Shown here: positions 1 to 11,280 of the stretch, in pieces
Layout of the letters: the number at the start of each line of letters is the position of its first letter
Position numbering within the stretch: the first letter of the stretch is position 1
NCBI GenBank assembly: GCA_023101725.1
Contig: JALJCO010007056.1
Span: 62,001-126,000 of the forward strand
Origin: Atherinomorus stipes
Lineage: Eukaryota; Chordata; Actinopteri; Atheriniformes; Atherinidae
Direction: 5' to 3'
DNA length: 64,000 nt
Translations under genes and position numbers: made by a program
Notes under the pieces: generated by a model
Seen by the model: only the letters and a program-made list of their open reading frames with translations
Databases searched by the model: none
What the model was told of the DNA's origin: nothing

Positions 1-2630
1 GTTCCAGTCTGGGTTCTGGTCCGGTTTCATCTCCGGTGGCAGGTTGTTCTGGTCTGGGTTCTGGTCCGGTTTCATCTCCTCTGGCAGGTTGTTCCGGTCT
101 GGGTTCTGGTCCGGTTTCATCTCCAGTGGCAGGTTGTTCTGGTCAGGGTTCTGGTCCGGTTTCATCTCCTCTGGCAGGTTGTTCTGGTCAGGGTTCTGGT
201 CCAGTTTCATCTCCTCTGGCAGGTTGTTCTGGTCTGGGTTCTGGTCCGGTTTCATCTCCTCTGGCAGGTTGTTCCAGTCTGGGTTCTGGTCCGGTTTCAT
301 CTCCAGTGGCAGGTTGTTCCGGTCAGGGTTCTGGTCCAGTTTCATCTCCTCTGGCAGGTTGTTCTGGTCTGGGTTCTGGTCCGGTTTCATCTCCTCTGGC
401 AGGTTGTTCCAGTCTGGGTTCTGGTCCGGTTTCATCTCCACTGGCAGGTTGTTCCGGTCTGGGTTCTGGTCCGGTTTCATCTCCAGTGGCAGGTTGTTCT
501 GGTCTGGGTTCTGGTCCAGTTTCATCTCCTCTGGCAGGTTGTTCTGGTCTGGGTTCTGGTCCGGTTTCATCTCCTGTGGCAGGTTGTTCCAGTCTGGGTT
601 CTGGTCCAGTTTTATCTCCACTGGCAGGTTGTTCCGGTAAGGGTTCTGGTCCAGTTTCATCTCCACTGGCAGGTTGTTCTGGTCAGGGTTCTGGTCCGGT
701 TTCATCTCCTCTGGCAGGTTGTTCTGGTCTGGGTTCTGGTCTGGTTTCATCTCCACTGGCAGGTTGTTCTGGTCAGGGTTCTGGTCCGGTTTCATCTCCT
801 CTGGCAGGTTGTTCCAGTCTGGGTTCTGGTCTGGTTCTAACTACACTGGCAGGTTGTTCCGGTCTGGGTTCTGGTCCGGTTTCATCTCCAGTGGCAGGTT
901 GGTCTGGTCAGGGTTCTGGTCCAGTTTCATCTCCTCTGGCAGGTTGTTCTGGTCTGGGTTCTGGTCCGGTTTCATCTCCTCTGGCAGGTTGTTCCAGTCT
1001 GGGTTCTGGTCCGGTTCTATCTACACTGGCAGGTTGTTCCGGTCAGGGTTCTGGTCCAGTTTCATCTCCTCTGGCAGGTTGTTCTGGTCTGGGTTCTGGT
1101 CCAGTTTCATCTCCTCTGGCAGGTTGTTCCAGTCTGGGTTGTGGTCCGGTTTCATCTCCACTGGCAGGTTGTTCTGGTCAGGGTTCTGGTCCGGTTTCAT
1201 CTCCACTGGCAGGTTGTTCTGGTCAGGGTTCTGGTCCGGTTTCATCTCCTCTGGCAGGTTGTTCTGGTCTGGGTTCTGGTCCAGTTTCATCTCCACTGGC
1301 AGGTTGTTCTGGTCTGGGTTCTGGTCCGGTTTCATCTCCACTGGCAGGTTGTTCTGGTCTGGGTTCTGGTCCGTTTTCATCTCCTCTGGCAGGTTGTTCT
1401 GGTCTGGGTTCTGGTCCGGTTTCATCTCCTCTGGCAGGTTGTTCTGGTTTGGGTTCTGGTCCAGTTTCATCTCCACTGGCAGGTTGTTCCAGTCTGGGTT
1501 CTGGTCCAGTTTCATCTCCAGTGGCAGGTTGTTCTAGTCAGGGTTCTGCTCCGGTTTCATCTCCTCTGGCAGGTTGTTCTGGTCTGGGTTCTGGTCCGGT
1601 TTCATCTCCAGTGGCAGGTTGTTCTGGTCTGGGTTCTGGTCCGGTTTCATCTCCACTGGCAGGTTGTTCTGGTCAGGGTTCTGGTCCAGTTTCATCTCCT
1701 CTGGCAGGTTGTTCTGGTCAGGGTTCTGGTCCAGTTTCATCTCCTCTGGCAGGTTGTTCTGGTCTGGGTTCTGGTTCGGTTTCATCTCCTCTGGCAGGTT
1801 GTTCTGGTCTGGGTTCATGCTTGGTTTCATCTCCATGGGCAGGTTGTTCTGGTCTGGGTTCTGGTCCGGTTTCATCTCCACTGGCAGGTTGGTCTGGTCA
1901 GGGTTCTGGTCCGGTTTCATCTCCTCTGGCAGGTTGTTCCGGTCTGGGTTCTGGTCCGGTTTCATCTCCACTGGCAGGTTGTTCTGGTCTGGGTTCTGGT
2001 CCGGTTTCATCTCCTCTGGCAGGTTGTTCTGGTCTGGGTTCTGGTCCGGTTTCATCTCCAGTGGCAGGTTGGTCTGGTCAGGGTTCTGGTCCAGTTTCAT
2101 CTCCTCTGGCAGGTTGTTCTGGTCAAGATTCTGGTCCGGTTTCATCTCCTCTGGAGGTTGTTCCAGTCTGGGTTCTGGTCCGGTTTTATCGCCACTGGCA
2201 GGTTGTTCCAGTCTGAGTTCTGGTCCGGTTCTATCTCCACTGGCAGGTTGGTCTGGTCAGGGTTCTGGTCCAGTTTCATCTCCTCTGGCAGGTTGTTCTG
2301 GTCTGGGTTCTGGTCCGGTTTATCTCCTTGGCAGGTTGTTCGTCTGGGTTGGGTTTGGTCGTTCATCTCCACTGGCAGGTTGTTCTGGTCAGGGTTCTGG
2401 TCCAGGGGGGTGGGTCTTTTCCTTGGTTTCATCTCCACTGGCAGGTTGTTCTGGTCTGAGTTCTGGTCCGGTTTTATCTCCACTGGCAGGTTGGTCTGGT
2501 CAGGGTTCTGGTCCAGTTTCATCTCCTCTGGCAGGTTGTTCTGGTCCGGGTTCTGGTCCACTGGCAGGTTGTTCTGGTCTGCCTTCTGGCATGGACTTTG
2601 ATCTGGATTCTGGACTGCACTCTGGTCTGG
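1..2630. repeat. 45-bp minisatellite, about 57 units, open at the left edge
   Basis: A 45-bp unit is repeated head to tail from base 1 to about 2140, then becomes irregular (units lost or interrupted near 2150, 2320-2440 and 2540) and decays by about 2630. Units differ mainly at a few sites: TTCCGGTC / TTCTGGTC / TTCCAGTC, GTCCGG / GTCCAG, CTG / CAG, and TCTCCTCTG / TCTCCACTG / TCTCCAGTG. Because 45 is divisible by three, several frames on both strands stay open for hundreds of codons; the plus-strand frame reads as repeats of AGCSGLGSGPVSSPL and a minus-strand frame as MKPDQNPDQNNLPEE. No start context, flanking exon or non-repeat domain accompanies these frames, so I treat it as satellite DNA rather than a gene. 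The array continues beyond the window. Confidence 0.95.
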
Positions 2631-4679
2631 ACTGAGAGTCTGCTGAGAGTCCGTTCTGAGTCTAGCAACACTCTAACCTGGTTGGTGGTTCTCAGAGTCC
2701 AAGGCTCCAGATATGCAGCGATGCTCACCCTCTTCCTTGCTACAATCTCATGGTACATCTCAGGCACAAGTGCAACAGATGCTTTGATGTTACTGTGGGA
2801 GAACACCGAGCGCTAGGACGAGTTTGAAGGTAACTACGGCGTCAGGCTGACTAGGAAGTGGTGAGGATGTAACAAGCCAGCAGAACTCAGGCAGTATAAC
2901 CCCGGAAGGTGCAAGTAAAGAGGAGGGTAATGTGGCAAGGTACGCGACAGAGGGCTGGACGGGATTCGACCCCACAGACTGCTGGGTGAGAGTCACACAT
3001 GCTTACCAGTCAGCCAAAGGAATATGTCTGTGGCCAAGTAGCCAGAGTGCATGATCCATCAGAGCCACAGTGACGGGACCCCACACTGTCACATCTCCCC
3101 CTCTTTCCACAAGCCCGTCCTCATGCTTCACGCAGGCTGCCACCAATTTCTAATCCATGGACTTTTTACCAGTATCACGTGGATCCTGCCGACAATGCCA
3201 GAGGATGTGACAGCTTCTTACCACTTGAAAGCTTTTATTTCTGCTCCTGTGAAGCCCAACAGTCGTTTGAGGAGGTAGTTGTAAATGCTGTGGTAAGATA
3301 AGAGAGCAGCAACACGTCCACATCACACCTGAGCAGCAGAGATGCTTCTCACTTTTCCCTGTTAATTACTCGTATTGACACTCGGTATTAGCAAGTACTC
3401 AAATGTCAGAACTCGTACTTGTACTTAGTCTGCAAAAAAGTGATATGGTGACATCCCTACTTTTTGACATTAACTATATTTTCGATCACGCAAACGTGCA
3501 CTAATATGTGCATGCATGTGACTCATGAAGCTGCAGTGCAGAGTCTCTCTGGATTCCACACCTGGTGATCTCGTCAGGCCCGGATTTGGGAAAAACCCTC
3601 CAGAAAATGAGGTGGCAGGCATTTGGGGTAAAACTGTTTTCTTGGTTGTTCCAATAGAATTTTTTGGCGCTAAATCCATTTCTGCTGGATGTCAATCTGT
3701 AAGAGTTATGGTTTAGTTATAATTATTGATTAATTAGCATGATTGTTAATTTTTCCCCCAACATTAGAAACAGCTATAGTTTTCCAATTTTTGAATATTC
3801 TGTATATGGTTGTTTGGTATCATTATAAAGGGGACACCCAAGGCTTTAATTAAAGCCCAAAGTTGTATCTTTCTAACAAATACAGAGGTCACATGAACTC
3901 CTCCTTAAACCATAAATTTTCACACATTTTCTCACAATTTTTGCCTAATCGATATAGTTTATTTAATCCTTGTGGGATCAAGGGACATCAGGGACCCAAA
4001 AATCAACAACTGCAGTACTTAATAGACTGTCAATTCAGGAAAAGTATAATATGCCCATACTGTTTCTTTGTAAGAGGTTTTTGTGAGCCTTAAATTAGTC
4101 AACTGCTCAGGCCAATTCACCCTCATTTATTCTACGGACCAGCATTATATGAAAACTGCCAAAACAATAATGACAGCATTAAACTTACAGGGGAAAAAAA
4201 AAAAAAAAAAGGAGGGGGGGGAAAGGGGCAATTGACCCTTCGCCAGCCCCACCCTAGAACTGCTGCTGACCAATCATACGTTAGCAACCGTATCTAAGGA
4301 AAGGAGTTTCTGGCAAACTTCACTTCCATAGACGAGGCATAGACAGGATTTCCAAGTCTGATGACAGATATCCAGAATGTTTGGGTGACGTATTTTATGC
4401 CATCTCAAAACCAAAAAAAAAACACAAGCGGAGAGATGTGGAATATGGATTAAATGCCGTGAAAGATTGATTAAACAGCGTGGAGGACCTCACTCGCAGT
4501 TGCATGAGGCTGAACACTGAGCTAGACAAACTGTTTATTCCGAGGTAAGATGCTAACGCCACCTATCAGCACAGTAGTTAGCTACAAGACAGCGGTATAC
4601 TATAAAGTCAAAGCTACTTTAATGAGGAGTAAGGTAGCCGTGTGTCACTAGAGGCTAAGCAAATACACCAGATAAACAC
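2631..4679. other. Intergenic, no gene recognised
   Basis: No exon-like sequence was found. Bases about 3015-3105 resemble 50170-50255: both contain GTGGCCA..GTAGCCAG followed by ACAGTGACGGGACCCCACAC or a close variant, then TGTCACAT. So this is a fragment of the dispersed repeat described at 48930-50255. An A tract followed by a G-rich tract lies at about 4194-4225. The rest is AT-rich and unrecognised. Confidence 0.6.
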
Positions 4680-4682
4680 CAG

Positions 4683-5644
4683 GGCCCAGTTGTTCAAAAC
4701 TCCGTTATCTTTTAACCAGCCGTTAAATACATTTAGCGGACTGTTAACTTTAACAGTTCGGTTATCTTGTTGTTCATAACTCAGTTAACTTTAACCACGT
4801 GTTATCTTGACGTTAAAGTTAACACACCTAAGGACCGCCGCTAAAGTTTTAACGGTGTGGTTATCTCTCATTTTGCCGTTTGTTGCTAACGCTACATTCA
4901 TGATGCCAGCGCAGAGAAGGAAGGAAAGCGTTTATTGTGGCCTTGATTTTGACATTGGGGATTATTCTAACGAAGAGCTGTGCACCACTTTGGAAAAGAA
5001 TGCATTCAGGTCTATGTAAACCTTTACGAGTCGATTTGGAGCGTGCAACAAACTGTGGACACGGACTGACTATTTAGAAAGATTAATATCTTGCCTCTAT
5101 GATCTGAATGACATTTTCTTCATCAGCAGAGAAATTTCTGCCTCTTTTTCCTTGAAGTGAAAGGGATCGTTTGTTTATCAATACTTTCTGTGTCCCGTGT
5201 GTTCTGCTACTGGGGGGTTTGCTGTACTGTGAGGCCGGATGAGCTGGGGGGCGCAAAAGTGTGAAGAGAATGGGGCAGGATAGAGAGACTGGGGGATGAG
5301 GAAGAGTGTGTTGTGGCTAACAGCAGCTCTGTTCACGTCGGGAAAATAAAGTGAGAGTCGGCCCCCCGTGTCTTCCTCACAGCAATAAGGAAGACACAGA
5401 CTTACAACATTACTTTTTGCAATACCAGAAGTAAACAAAATGGGGAATTGTGGGATACATTGGTGCCAACCAGTGACGCTAACCCTATGGTTAACTTTGA
5501 CGGTGCTGTTAGCTGACGGCATAAATAACCATGCTTTGAACAACGCATATTTAACAGTCGGTTAGCTAACAGCAGGTTAAGGATTTAACGGACCGTTAGG
5601 GGTTAACCAGTGGTTAAAATAACCGAGAATTGAACAACCGGGCC
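4683..5644. mobile_element. Non-autonomous terminal-inverted-repeat DNA element (Harbinger-like?)
   Basis: The left end reads GGCCCAGTTGTTCAAAACT and the right end is its imperfect inverse (...TTGAACAACCGGGCC). The element is flanked on both sides by CAG (4680-4682 and 5645-5647), a 3-bp target duplication of the CWG type used by PIF/Harbinger elements. Inside each end are many short subterminal motifs (GTTAAC, GGTTATC, CCGTTAA) inverted between the ends. No transposase frame is present. The superfamily is inferred from the 3-bp duplication only. The element at 15231-18775 has nearly the same terminal bases. Confidence 0.75.
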
Positions 5645-5769
5645 CAGTACGTCACGTTGGTTGCCAAACAGAGACAAATACTGTATAACACGGTACTCTC
5701 TGCCAGTTTCTCAGTCCAGTATCTGCTATCCTGATCAGATCCAAATACGTTTGTTCTGGACATGAAATG

Positions 5770-6492
5770 AAATTAAATGAATTAAAAATACCTTATTCGT
5801 ACCAGAGGGGAAATTCAGTATTGTAAAAGCTCACTCTTTTTTTTTTTTTTTTAAATAAACAAAAAAGTCAGTCAGTCTTGTTCTTTAGGGTGATGCTGCT
5901 GGCAGGAATGAATTTCTGTGTCTCTCCGTCCTACAGCGAACCTGACGCAGCCTCCCACTGAACACACTCTGTTGATTTTTCACCGTGTTGTGGAGAGGAT
6001 GGGAAGAATCCTCCATCATCTTCATCAGCTTGTGCAGCATTCTTTTTGAACGATCAGCTCCAGCGGCTCCAGAGTTCTCCCCAGCACAGAACCAGCTTTC
6101 TTGATGAGCTTGTTTAGTTTCTTCAAGTCTCTGGTTCTGATGCTGCTTCCCCAGCAGATGCTGCAAAGCTGATTGCACTTTCCACAACAGACTTGTAGAA
6201 GATCTGTAACATCTTGGTGCAGACGTTGAATGATTTCAGCTTCCTTAAGAAGTAGAGTCTGCTCTGACCTTTCTTGTAGATGTAGTCAGTGTTGCATTTC
6301 CAGTCGAGTCTGTTGTCCAGCTGAACTCCAAGGTATTTGTAGTTCTCCACCACCTCCACCTCCTCTTCCAGGATGTAGACAGGACTATGCTGCTTATTCT
6401 TGCTCCTCCTGAAGTCAACAATCATCTCTTTAGTCTTGCTCGTATTTAAGATGAGCTGCTTGTTACCATTTCACAAACTGATTGACCAGTTC
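5770..6492 (-). mobile_element. Non-LTR retrotransposon (LINE), 3' part of the reverse transcriptase ORF, minus strand
   Basis: The minus strand from about 6425 to 5885 translates, with frame breaks, into the region after the reverse transcriptase core of fish LINEs: MIVDFRRSKNK, then YKYLGVQLDNRLDWK, GQSRLYFLRKLKSFNVC and FYKSVVESAISF, and in another frame SSHPLHNTV and SGRLRQVRCRTERHRNSF. The 3' end is near 5800, where GAGGGGAAATTC and a T-rich tail match the usual tail of such elements. The reading frame is broken, so it is a dead copy. It is interrupted by the hAT element at 6501-7444 and resumes at 7453. It resembles CR1/Rex1- or L2-type LINEs; I cannot assign the clade. Confidence 0.8.
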
Positions 6493-7452
6493 CCTGTACT
6501 CAGTGTTGTATAGTAACTAAGTAAAAATACTTCGTTACTTTACTTAAGTAGTATTTCTTTATATTTGTACTTTACTTTACTACTTCTATTTCTGATGACT
6601 TCTACTTTTACTTCACTACATTTTGCGAGAAAAATCAATACTTTTTCTCCATTACATTTACCTGAGCATCTTAGTTACTAGTTACAAAATACGTAACGTA
6701 AATAAGTAACGTAACAGCCAATGAGAATCTTTGTTTTGTTGTAGTGGGACTAGTAGCCAGTAGCAGCAGCCTCATGCAGTTGTCTCTGAAGCTAAACACA
6801 CTTTTACCTGCCTCAGCAGCAGGTGAACGGATGTTCAGCATCGCTGGTCTGGTCTTCAGTCCAAGAAGAACCAGACTGATTTTCACCATTTTGAGAAACA
6901 ACTCCTTCTGAGGTTAAACAAAACATTTATCATGGTTCAGTAATGACTGGATGGACAGTTCATGAGCTGTCGCACTGCAGTCATTTAAAGTTCAACCAAT
7001 CAAGTTCTTTTTGTTTGTATCACCTCCGAGCTCTAAGAGTTTATTAGGAACGATTTAATATTGAATGCACGTGGGTATGAGTGTTGGTAGGCATGCATGC
7101 AGGTCTGTAAGGATGTTTGTGTGTGCAGTATTTTTGTATATGGTTGGGTTTATGTAAGGAGGTATTAAAACTTCTTTAAACTTTGCAAATTACTATCGCA
7201 AATTCGCAAACTTAAAAATTAAATTAAACAGAAATAAAGAAAATGTTAAAGTCAAATTTCTGATTGCGTTTTATTAACAGTACTTTTTACTTTCGATACT
7301 TAAGTACAGTAAATACTAGCTACTTTCTTACTTTTACTCAAGTAATATTCTAGCAGGCAACTTTCACTTTAACTTGAGTCATTTTCCAGTAAGGTACTTT
7401 TACTTTGACTCAAGTATGGCTTTTGGGTACTTTATACAACTCTGCCTGTACT
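6493..7452 (+). mobile_element. hAT DNA transposon remnant with an 8-bp target duplication
   Basis: The element runs from CAGTGTTGTATAG at 6501 to ...TTTATACAACTCTG at 7444. It is flanked by perfect copies of CCTGTACT (6493-6500 and 7445-7452), an 8-bp duplication typical of hAT elements. The ends are rich in TACTT/AAGTA subterminal repeats. About 940 bp remain; most of the transposase is deleted except for a C-terminal piece near 6800-6910. It landed in an older LINE, which is contiguous on both sides. Confidence 0.9.
6800..6912 (+). pseudogene. hAT transposase C-terminal dimerisation (hATC) fragment
   Basis: The plus strand encodes LPASAAGERMFSIAG, then VFSPRRTRLIF and a short tail ending RNNSF. 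This matches the hATC dimerisation signature (LPASAASERVFSxAG..LSPRRxRL). It lies between the hAT ends at 6501-7444 and has no upstream catalytic domain, so it is a relic of an internally deleted transposon. Confidence 0.75.
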
Positions 7453-7505
7453 CGGCTTCTTGTCCATCACTGATACACCCCACAACTGCAGAGTCATCAG
7501 AGTAT
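7453..7505 (-). mobile_element. Continuation of the minus-strand LINE (reverse transcriptase active-site region)
   Basis: On the minus strand this short segment reads YSDDSAVVGCISDGQEAEY, the YADD-type active-site motif of a LINE reverse transcriptase. It joins directly to the LINE segment below 6493 once the hAT insertion and one copy of its 8-bp duplication are removed. Upstream of about 7505 the LINE similarity is lost. Confidence 0.7.
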
Positions 7506-8786
7506 CAAGAATCATCATCAGAATCATCAAGACGTGGAGTTTCTGAGTCTTTCTGTATGAATACTGAGCCTTCGCTTTGATTTTAACATCCTCTTTATCA
7601 ACATTAATTCGTTGACAAATGATGATGAATTCCTCAGATGCATCCTGCGGTCCTCTCTGTCCAGCTCCCTCTGATATTTCCCAACTATTACTCCAGAAAT
7701 TTAACACAATTTCCTTCAGAATATGTTCACTGAAATCACTGAGCAATCCATGTTGATGTACACAGAAATTAGCTAAAAATGGAAGTTTGCCAGACTCAGC
7801 AAATGTAACCGTGGGGGCGGGACTTAGCAAAGGGTCAATTACATTAATACAATAATAGGCCAGAAATATTTTCATCTATTTTCATAAATATGACACAACT
7901 GCCAACCTTCTGATTAGTGAACATCTACTGTATGTAATATTTATATCCTGAGAAATATTCTGATTTTTCAGAACTCGTCTTTTAATGGCTCCATTTGGTG
8001 TAACATTTGAAACTTCTTCCAGTATGGCATCATTTCTATGACTTTACAATTTTCATATTGTAATTTGATATAGGAAAATATGTGTGTGAAGCACTGACAT
8101 AGTTTCTCATCAAGATAAAATCAGTGGTTCAAAACCATTTAGCTTTTGCTTGTTTTATTGGGACTCTTTGCTGCATCTTCAGGTCCTCTTCTGTGCATCC
8201 AGGAAACTTTAAGTCAAAACAGACAAAACTGTGCAATCACAAAAAGATAAACATTAAAGAAAAGTGAACATTTTCTGTAACAGCATCAGCTTTCCCTTTT
8301 GTCCTAGCCCAGTAGCCATGAGGTTTATCACATTCCTTGCAGCTTTCTGGAAGACACCTGCCATCTAAGACTACACTTCACCATGAATACTGTGGATAAA
8401 TTAACTCTGTTTAATAACCAGGCAGCTGCATTATTTTGTTTTTTTATTTAATATATTTATTATTTATTCTGTCACCAGTTCTGTGCTAAACAGATGAAAG
8501 ACAGAAATGTTAGTTTATGAGCCATGTGATCACATTTGGATTCAGGGAAACAAGTAAGCTAGCTCAAATCAGAACGTGGTATCACATAATGATAAAAGCT
8601 ACAGCAAAGTAGCTAAAAAAGAGAAAAGAAAACAATTTGCCTGTTTACCAGTGTTCAATGCTGAAATATAAGACATTCAACTTATTTAAGTTATTTACCT
8701 TTAAAAGAAGAGATACCTTCTTGAATGTCTCGGAGAAAAAGTACAATGATTAAAGGAGCTCCTATAAAACAAGTATGACAATATAT
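7506..8786. other. Intergenic, no gene recognised
   Basis: AT-rich sequence. The longest open stretch (minus strand, about 7875 to 7510) shows no recognisable domain. Nothing further can be supported. Confidence 0.5.
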
Positions 8787-9026
8787 ATTTTTTTTATACT
8801 TGTATGATCCCCGAGGGGAAATTAGGGCTCTGCATTTCACCATCTCTGTACTGTGAGTATTAGAGAGCAGTGGGCTGCTACTTAAAGTGCCCGGGGAGCA
8901 GTTGGTGGGGGGTTAAGGATCTTGCTCAGGGGTCCACAGTGGTTCACCCAGGAGTCGTGTCAGGGAATCGAACCTTGGTCCTCCGCGCCCAAGCCCACAA
9001 TGCTGCCACTGGACTATCCACTCCCC
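8787..9026 (-). mobile_element. tRNA-derived SINE, minus strand
   Basis: Read on the minus strand, the element starts GGGGAGTGGATAGTCCAGTGG (polymerase III A box) and has GGTTCGATTCCC (B box) about 50 bases further on. A body follows (CCTTAACCCCCCACCAACTG, TTTAAGTAGCAGCCCACTGC), then a tail GGGGATCATACAAGTATAAAAAAA. The same family lies at 36924-37148 on the plus strand. The tail resembles the 3' end of local LINEs (GGGATCAATTAAGTATC near 9920), consistent with use of LINE machinery for mobility. Confidence 0.85.
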
Positions 9027-9122
9027 CTTATACCCCCCCAATAATGTTACATAAATAAATAGTGTAACATGCTGTATTGTAATGTTATGTATTTCCCATT
9101 TGCCAAGTTTCAGAAATGTCTG

Positions 9123-9347
9123 GTGTATATCAGGGATCACCAAATTCGGACCTCTTGGGCCATTCTCCAGAGTGTTTTCACTGTGTCCTTGTTCCAACAC
9201 AGCTGACTCAAATTAACGAGTCATTTTGCAGAGCTTGATTGGCTGTTGGATCCATTTAAATTGAGTCAGGTGCTGATGCAGGGAAATATTGAAAACCTTC
9301 CAGACACTGGCCCAAGAGGTCTGGATTTAGTTATTTCTGGTGTATAC
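9123..9347. mobile_element. Short non-autonomous hAT element (MITE) with an 8-bp duplication
   Basis: The ends are CAGGGATCACCAAATTCGGA at 9131 and the inverse ...CTGGATTTAGTTATTTCTG ending at 9339, with GGCCCAAGAGGTC / GGACCTCTTGGGCC making the inverted arms. Flanking 8-mers GTGTATAT (9123-9130) and GTGTATAC (9340-9347) differ by one base, fitting an old hAT target duplication. There is no coding capacity. Confidence 0.85.
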
Positions 9348-9351
9348 TGTA

Positions 9352-9890
9352 CACTGCCTGGCCAAAAAAAGTTCCTACCTTGGTTTAACTAAGCAAACAG
9401 GTTGGAGCCTCCTATTGGATAATTACTGCATGGGCGATTATCTTTCAGCTGGCAACAAGTTATTTAACCCCAACTGGTGCAATGAGTTGCTTCTCATTTC
9501 CTAAACAAGCATAAGGAAAGACACATCCGTGGTCGTGGTAAAGACGTTAGTCTGTCTGAGAAGGGTCAAATCACTGGCAGCATCAAGTAGAGAAAACATC
9601 TAAGGAGATTCAGAAACTACTAAAACTGGGTTCAGAACTGTTCATCGCATTATTAAAAACTGGAAGGATAGTGGACCATCGTCTTCCAGGAAGAAATGTG
9701 GCCGGAAAGACAGAAGAAGTGATGCAACATCATCCTACTGCTACTGTACGAGCCTGTGGGGGCAGTGTGATGATCTGGGGTTGCTGCAGTTGCTCAGATC
9801 TTGGTTCAGGTCCAGGTTCAGGTCTAGGTTCAGCAACAGTATGTGCTCAAAGAATGAGGTCAGCTGATACCTGAATGTACTGAATGAGCA
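9352..9890 (+). mobile_element. Degraded Tc1-like transposon remnant
   Basis: The left end TA-CACTGCCTGGCCAAAAAAAG is a Tc1-type terminus; the same terminus recurs near 44052. Internal text includes pieces similar to Tc1 transposase DNA-binding and catalytic regions (GKDVSLSEKGQITGSIK and GGSVMIWGCCSC) in different frames. The right terminus is not recognisable, and the sequence runs into a LINE-like tail (CCCCTCAGGATCAATTAAG) before the TCTA microsatellite. Confidence 0.6.
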
Positions 9891-9927
9891 GGTTATTCTC
9901 ATGAATTTCCCCTCAGGATCAATTAAG

Positions 9928-9931
9928 TATC

Positions 9932-10019
<88 letters not shown>

Positions 10020-10050
10020 CTACTATCTATCTATCATTAACTATCTATCT
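9928..10050. repeat. (TCTA)n microsatellite
   Basis: About 25 uninterrupted TATC units lie at 9932-10019, followed by imperfect units to about 10050. The array begins directly after CAGGATCAATTAAGTATCA, a motif seen at LINE/SINE 3' ends in this window. It probably grew from a retrotransposon tail. A reading frame crosses it but is only a by-product. Confidence 0.95.
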
Positions 10051-11280
10051 CTTCTTCTTCACCTCCTACTAATCTCAGTTAATACTCGCTCACCTCCTCA
10101 GGATGCAGCACTCCAGCCGCCAGCACTCCACCGTGCATTTCGTGCAGCCGACATCCAGATCTCAATTGTCTCTCTTCCATATGCTCGGTTCAGGTCTCGC
10201 AGCCACCGGCTTCACACTTCCCGGCGGCCTTCGGACCTGCCGTCCTGCAGCCTCCACACCGCTCGGACCAGCTTCCCAGCCCGCCAGGCAGGCCGGGGGT
10301 TCCCTAAGCCGGACTTACTACCGAAAGCCTACACCCCCACCTTATGTCTTCCTCCAGCTAATCATTGGATCACATTTTTTTATTCGTTCAATAAGTTATC
10401 ATCATCCTCACTCATATTGTTGGGGCGTGGTCCTTCCTAGTGAATGGCCCGTTCTTATTGACTGAATGATGATATGTCCATCATACTGAACTGCTGTTTG
10501 TCTTTCCCTCTCCCCACCACCCCCCACGCTCTCATAGCAACTCATCTTGAACACCTCAGGGTAAACAAACATGGCTGGTCGCTGCTGTTATCTGTGCAGC
10601 TGTTTGCTTTTAAAATCCACCAAAAAGAATAAAACGGATGAGGATGACGTCATGGAGGCGGTGACGTTTCCAGTGTGGAAGTTTTACACCACAGAAGGAG
10701 TTGGAGGTGAGCCAATTATCACGTTTAGAAATGTGGTTGTACTGTCCTCCACACAACCCATGTGTTTAGACAGCAAGATAAATGCCTTTTCTTCAAAACA
10801 TATGCTGCCAAGTGGTCATTTTATGCATTTATTCCTTGAAAAGGGTGAAACTGAAAAAGTACAAATACAAACAAAATGTCAGGAATTTACATTCTTACAA
10901 CTGTAAGGTTCTATACAGGTAAGTTCTCATTTTCATTTACTACATTCCAACTTTTCAACTAAAATAACCTCTGAATTATACATGATTAAAACAATACAGA
11001 CAATGCCACAACAGGATGAAGAAAATGACTGATCCTGTCTCCTTCTGCACTGCAGACTATGTCATTTAAGTTTCATTTCTCCATAATCACATGACCATAG
11101 TGAAACCTAACTACAAAAATATCACTCCTGACCTGAACGTGGTGCTAGAAACAAATAACATTGATGACCCAAACAAGAACAGGACAGTGGTTCTTCAGCT
11201 GTTTACCAGCAAGCTAACAAGCTATCCACTCGGCTGTTATTTGTTATCTATCTTATCTTCGTAAACCATCAGCACACACA
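10051..11280. other. Intergenic; contains a dispersed repeat shared with 22940-23180
   Basis: Bases about 10630-10735 (GACGTCATGGAGGCGGTGACG, GTTTTACACCACAGAAGGAG, TTGGAGGTGAG) match the reverse complement of about 23070-23145, which lies inside the TTAA-flanked element at 22865-23463. So this is probably a diverged or partial copy of that element. No gene was recognised in the rest of the stretch. Confidence 0.55.

Noticed and set aside
36..2216. 726-codon open frame on the plus strand and hydrophilic repeat frames on the minus strand
   Set aside because: They are consequences of a 45-bp tandem repeat (a multiple of three). Unit differences cluster at CpG sites, and no non-repeat domain or splice-linked exon was found.
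9901..10440. 179-codon frame starting with YLSIYLSI repeats
   Set aside because: It is translated from the TCTA microsatellite and continues into unrecognised sequence without coding support.
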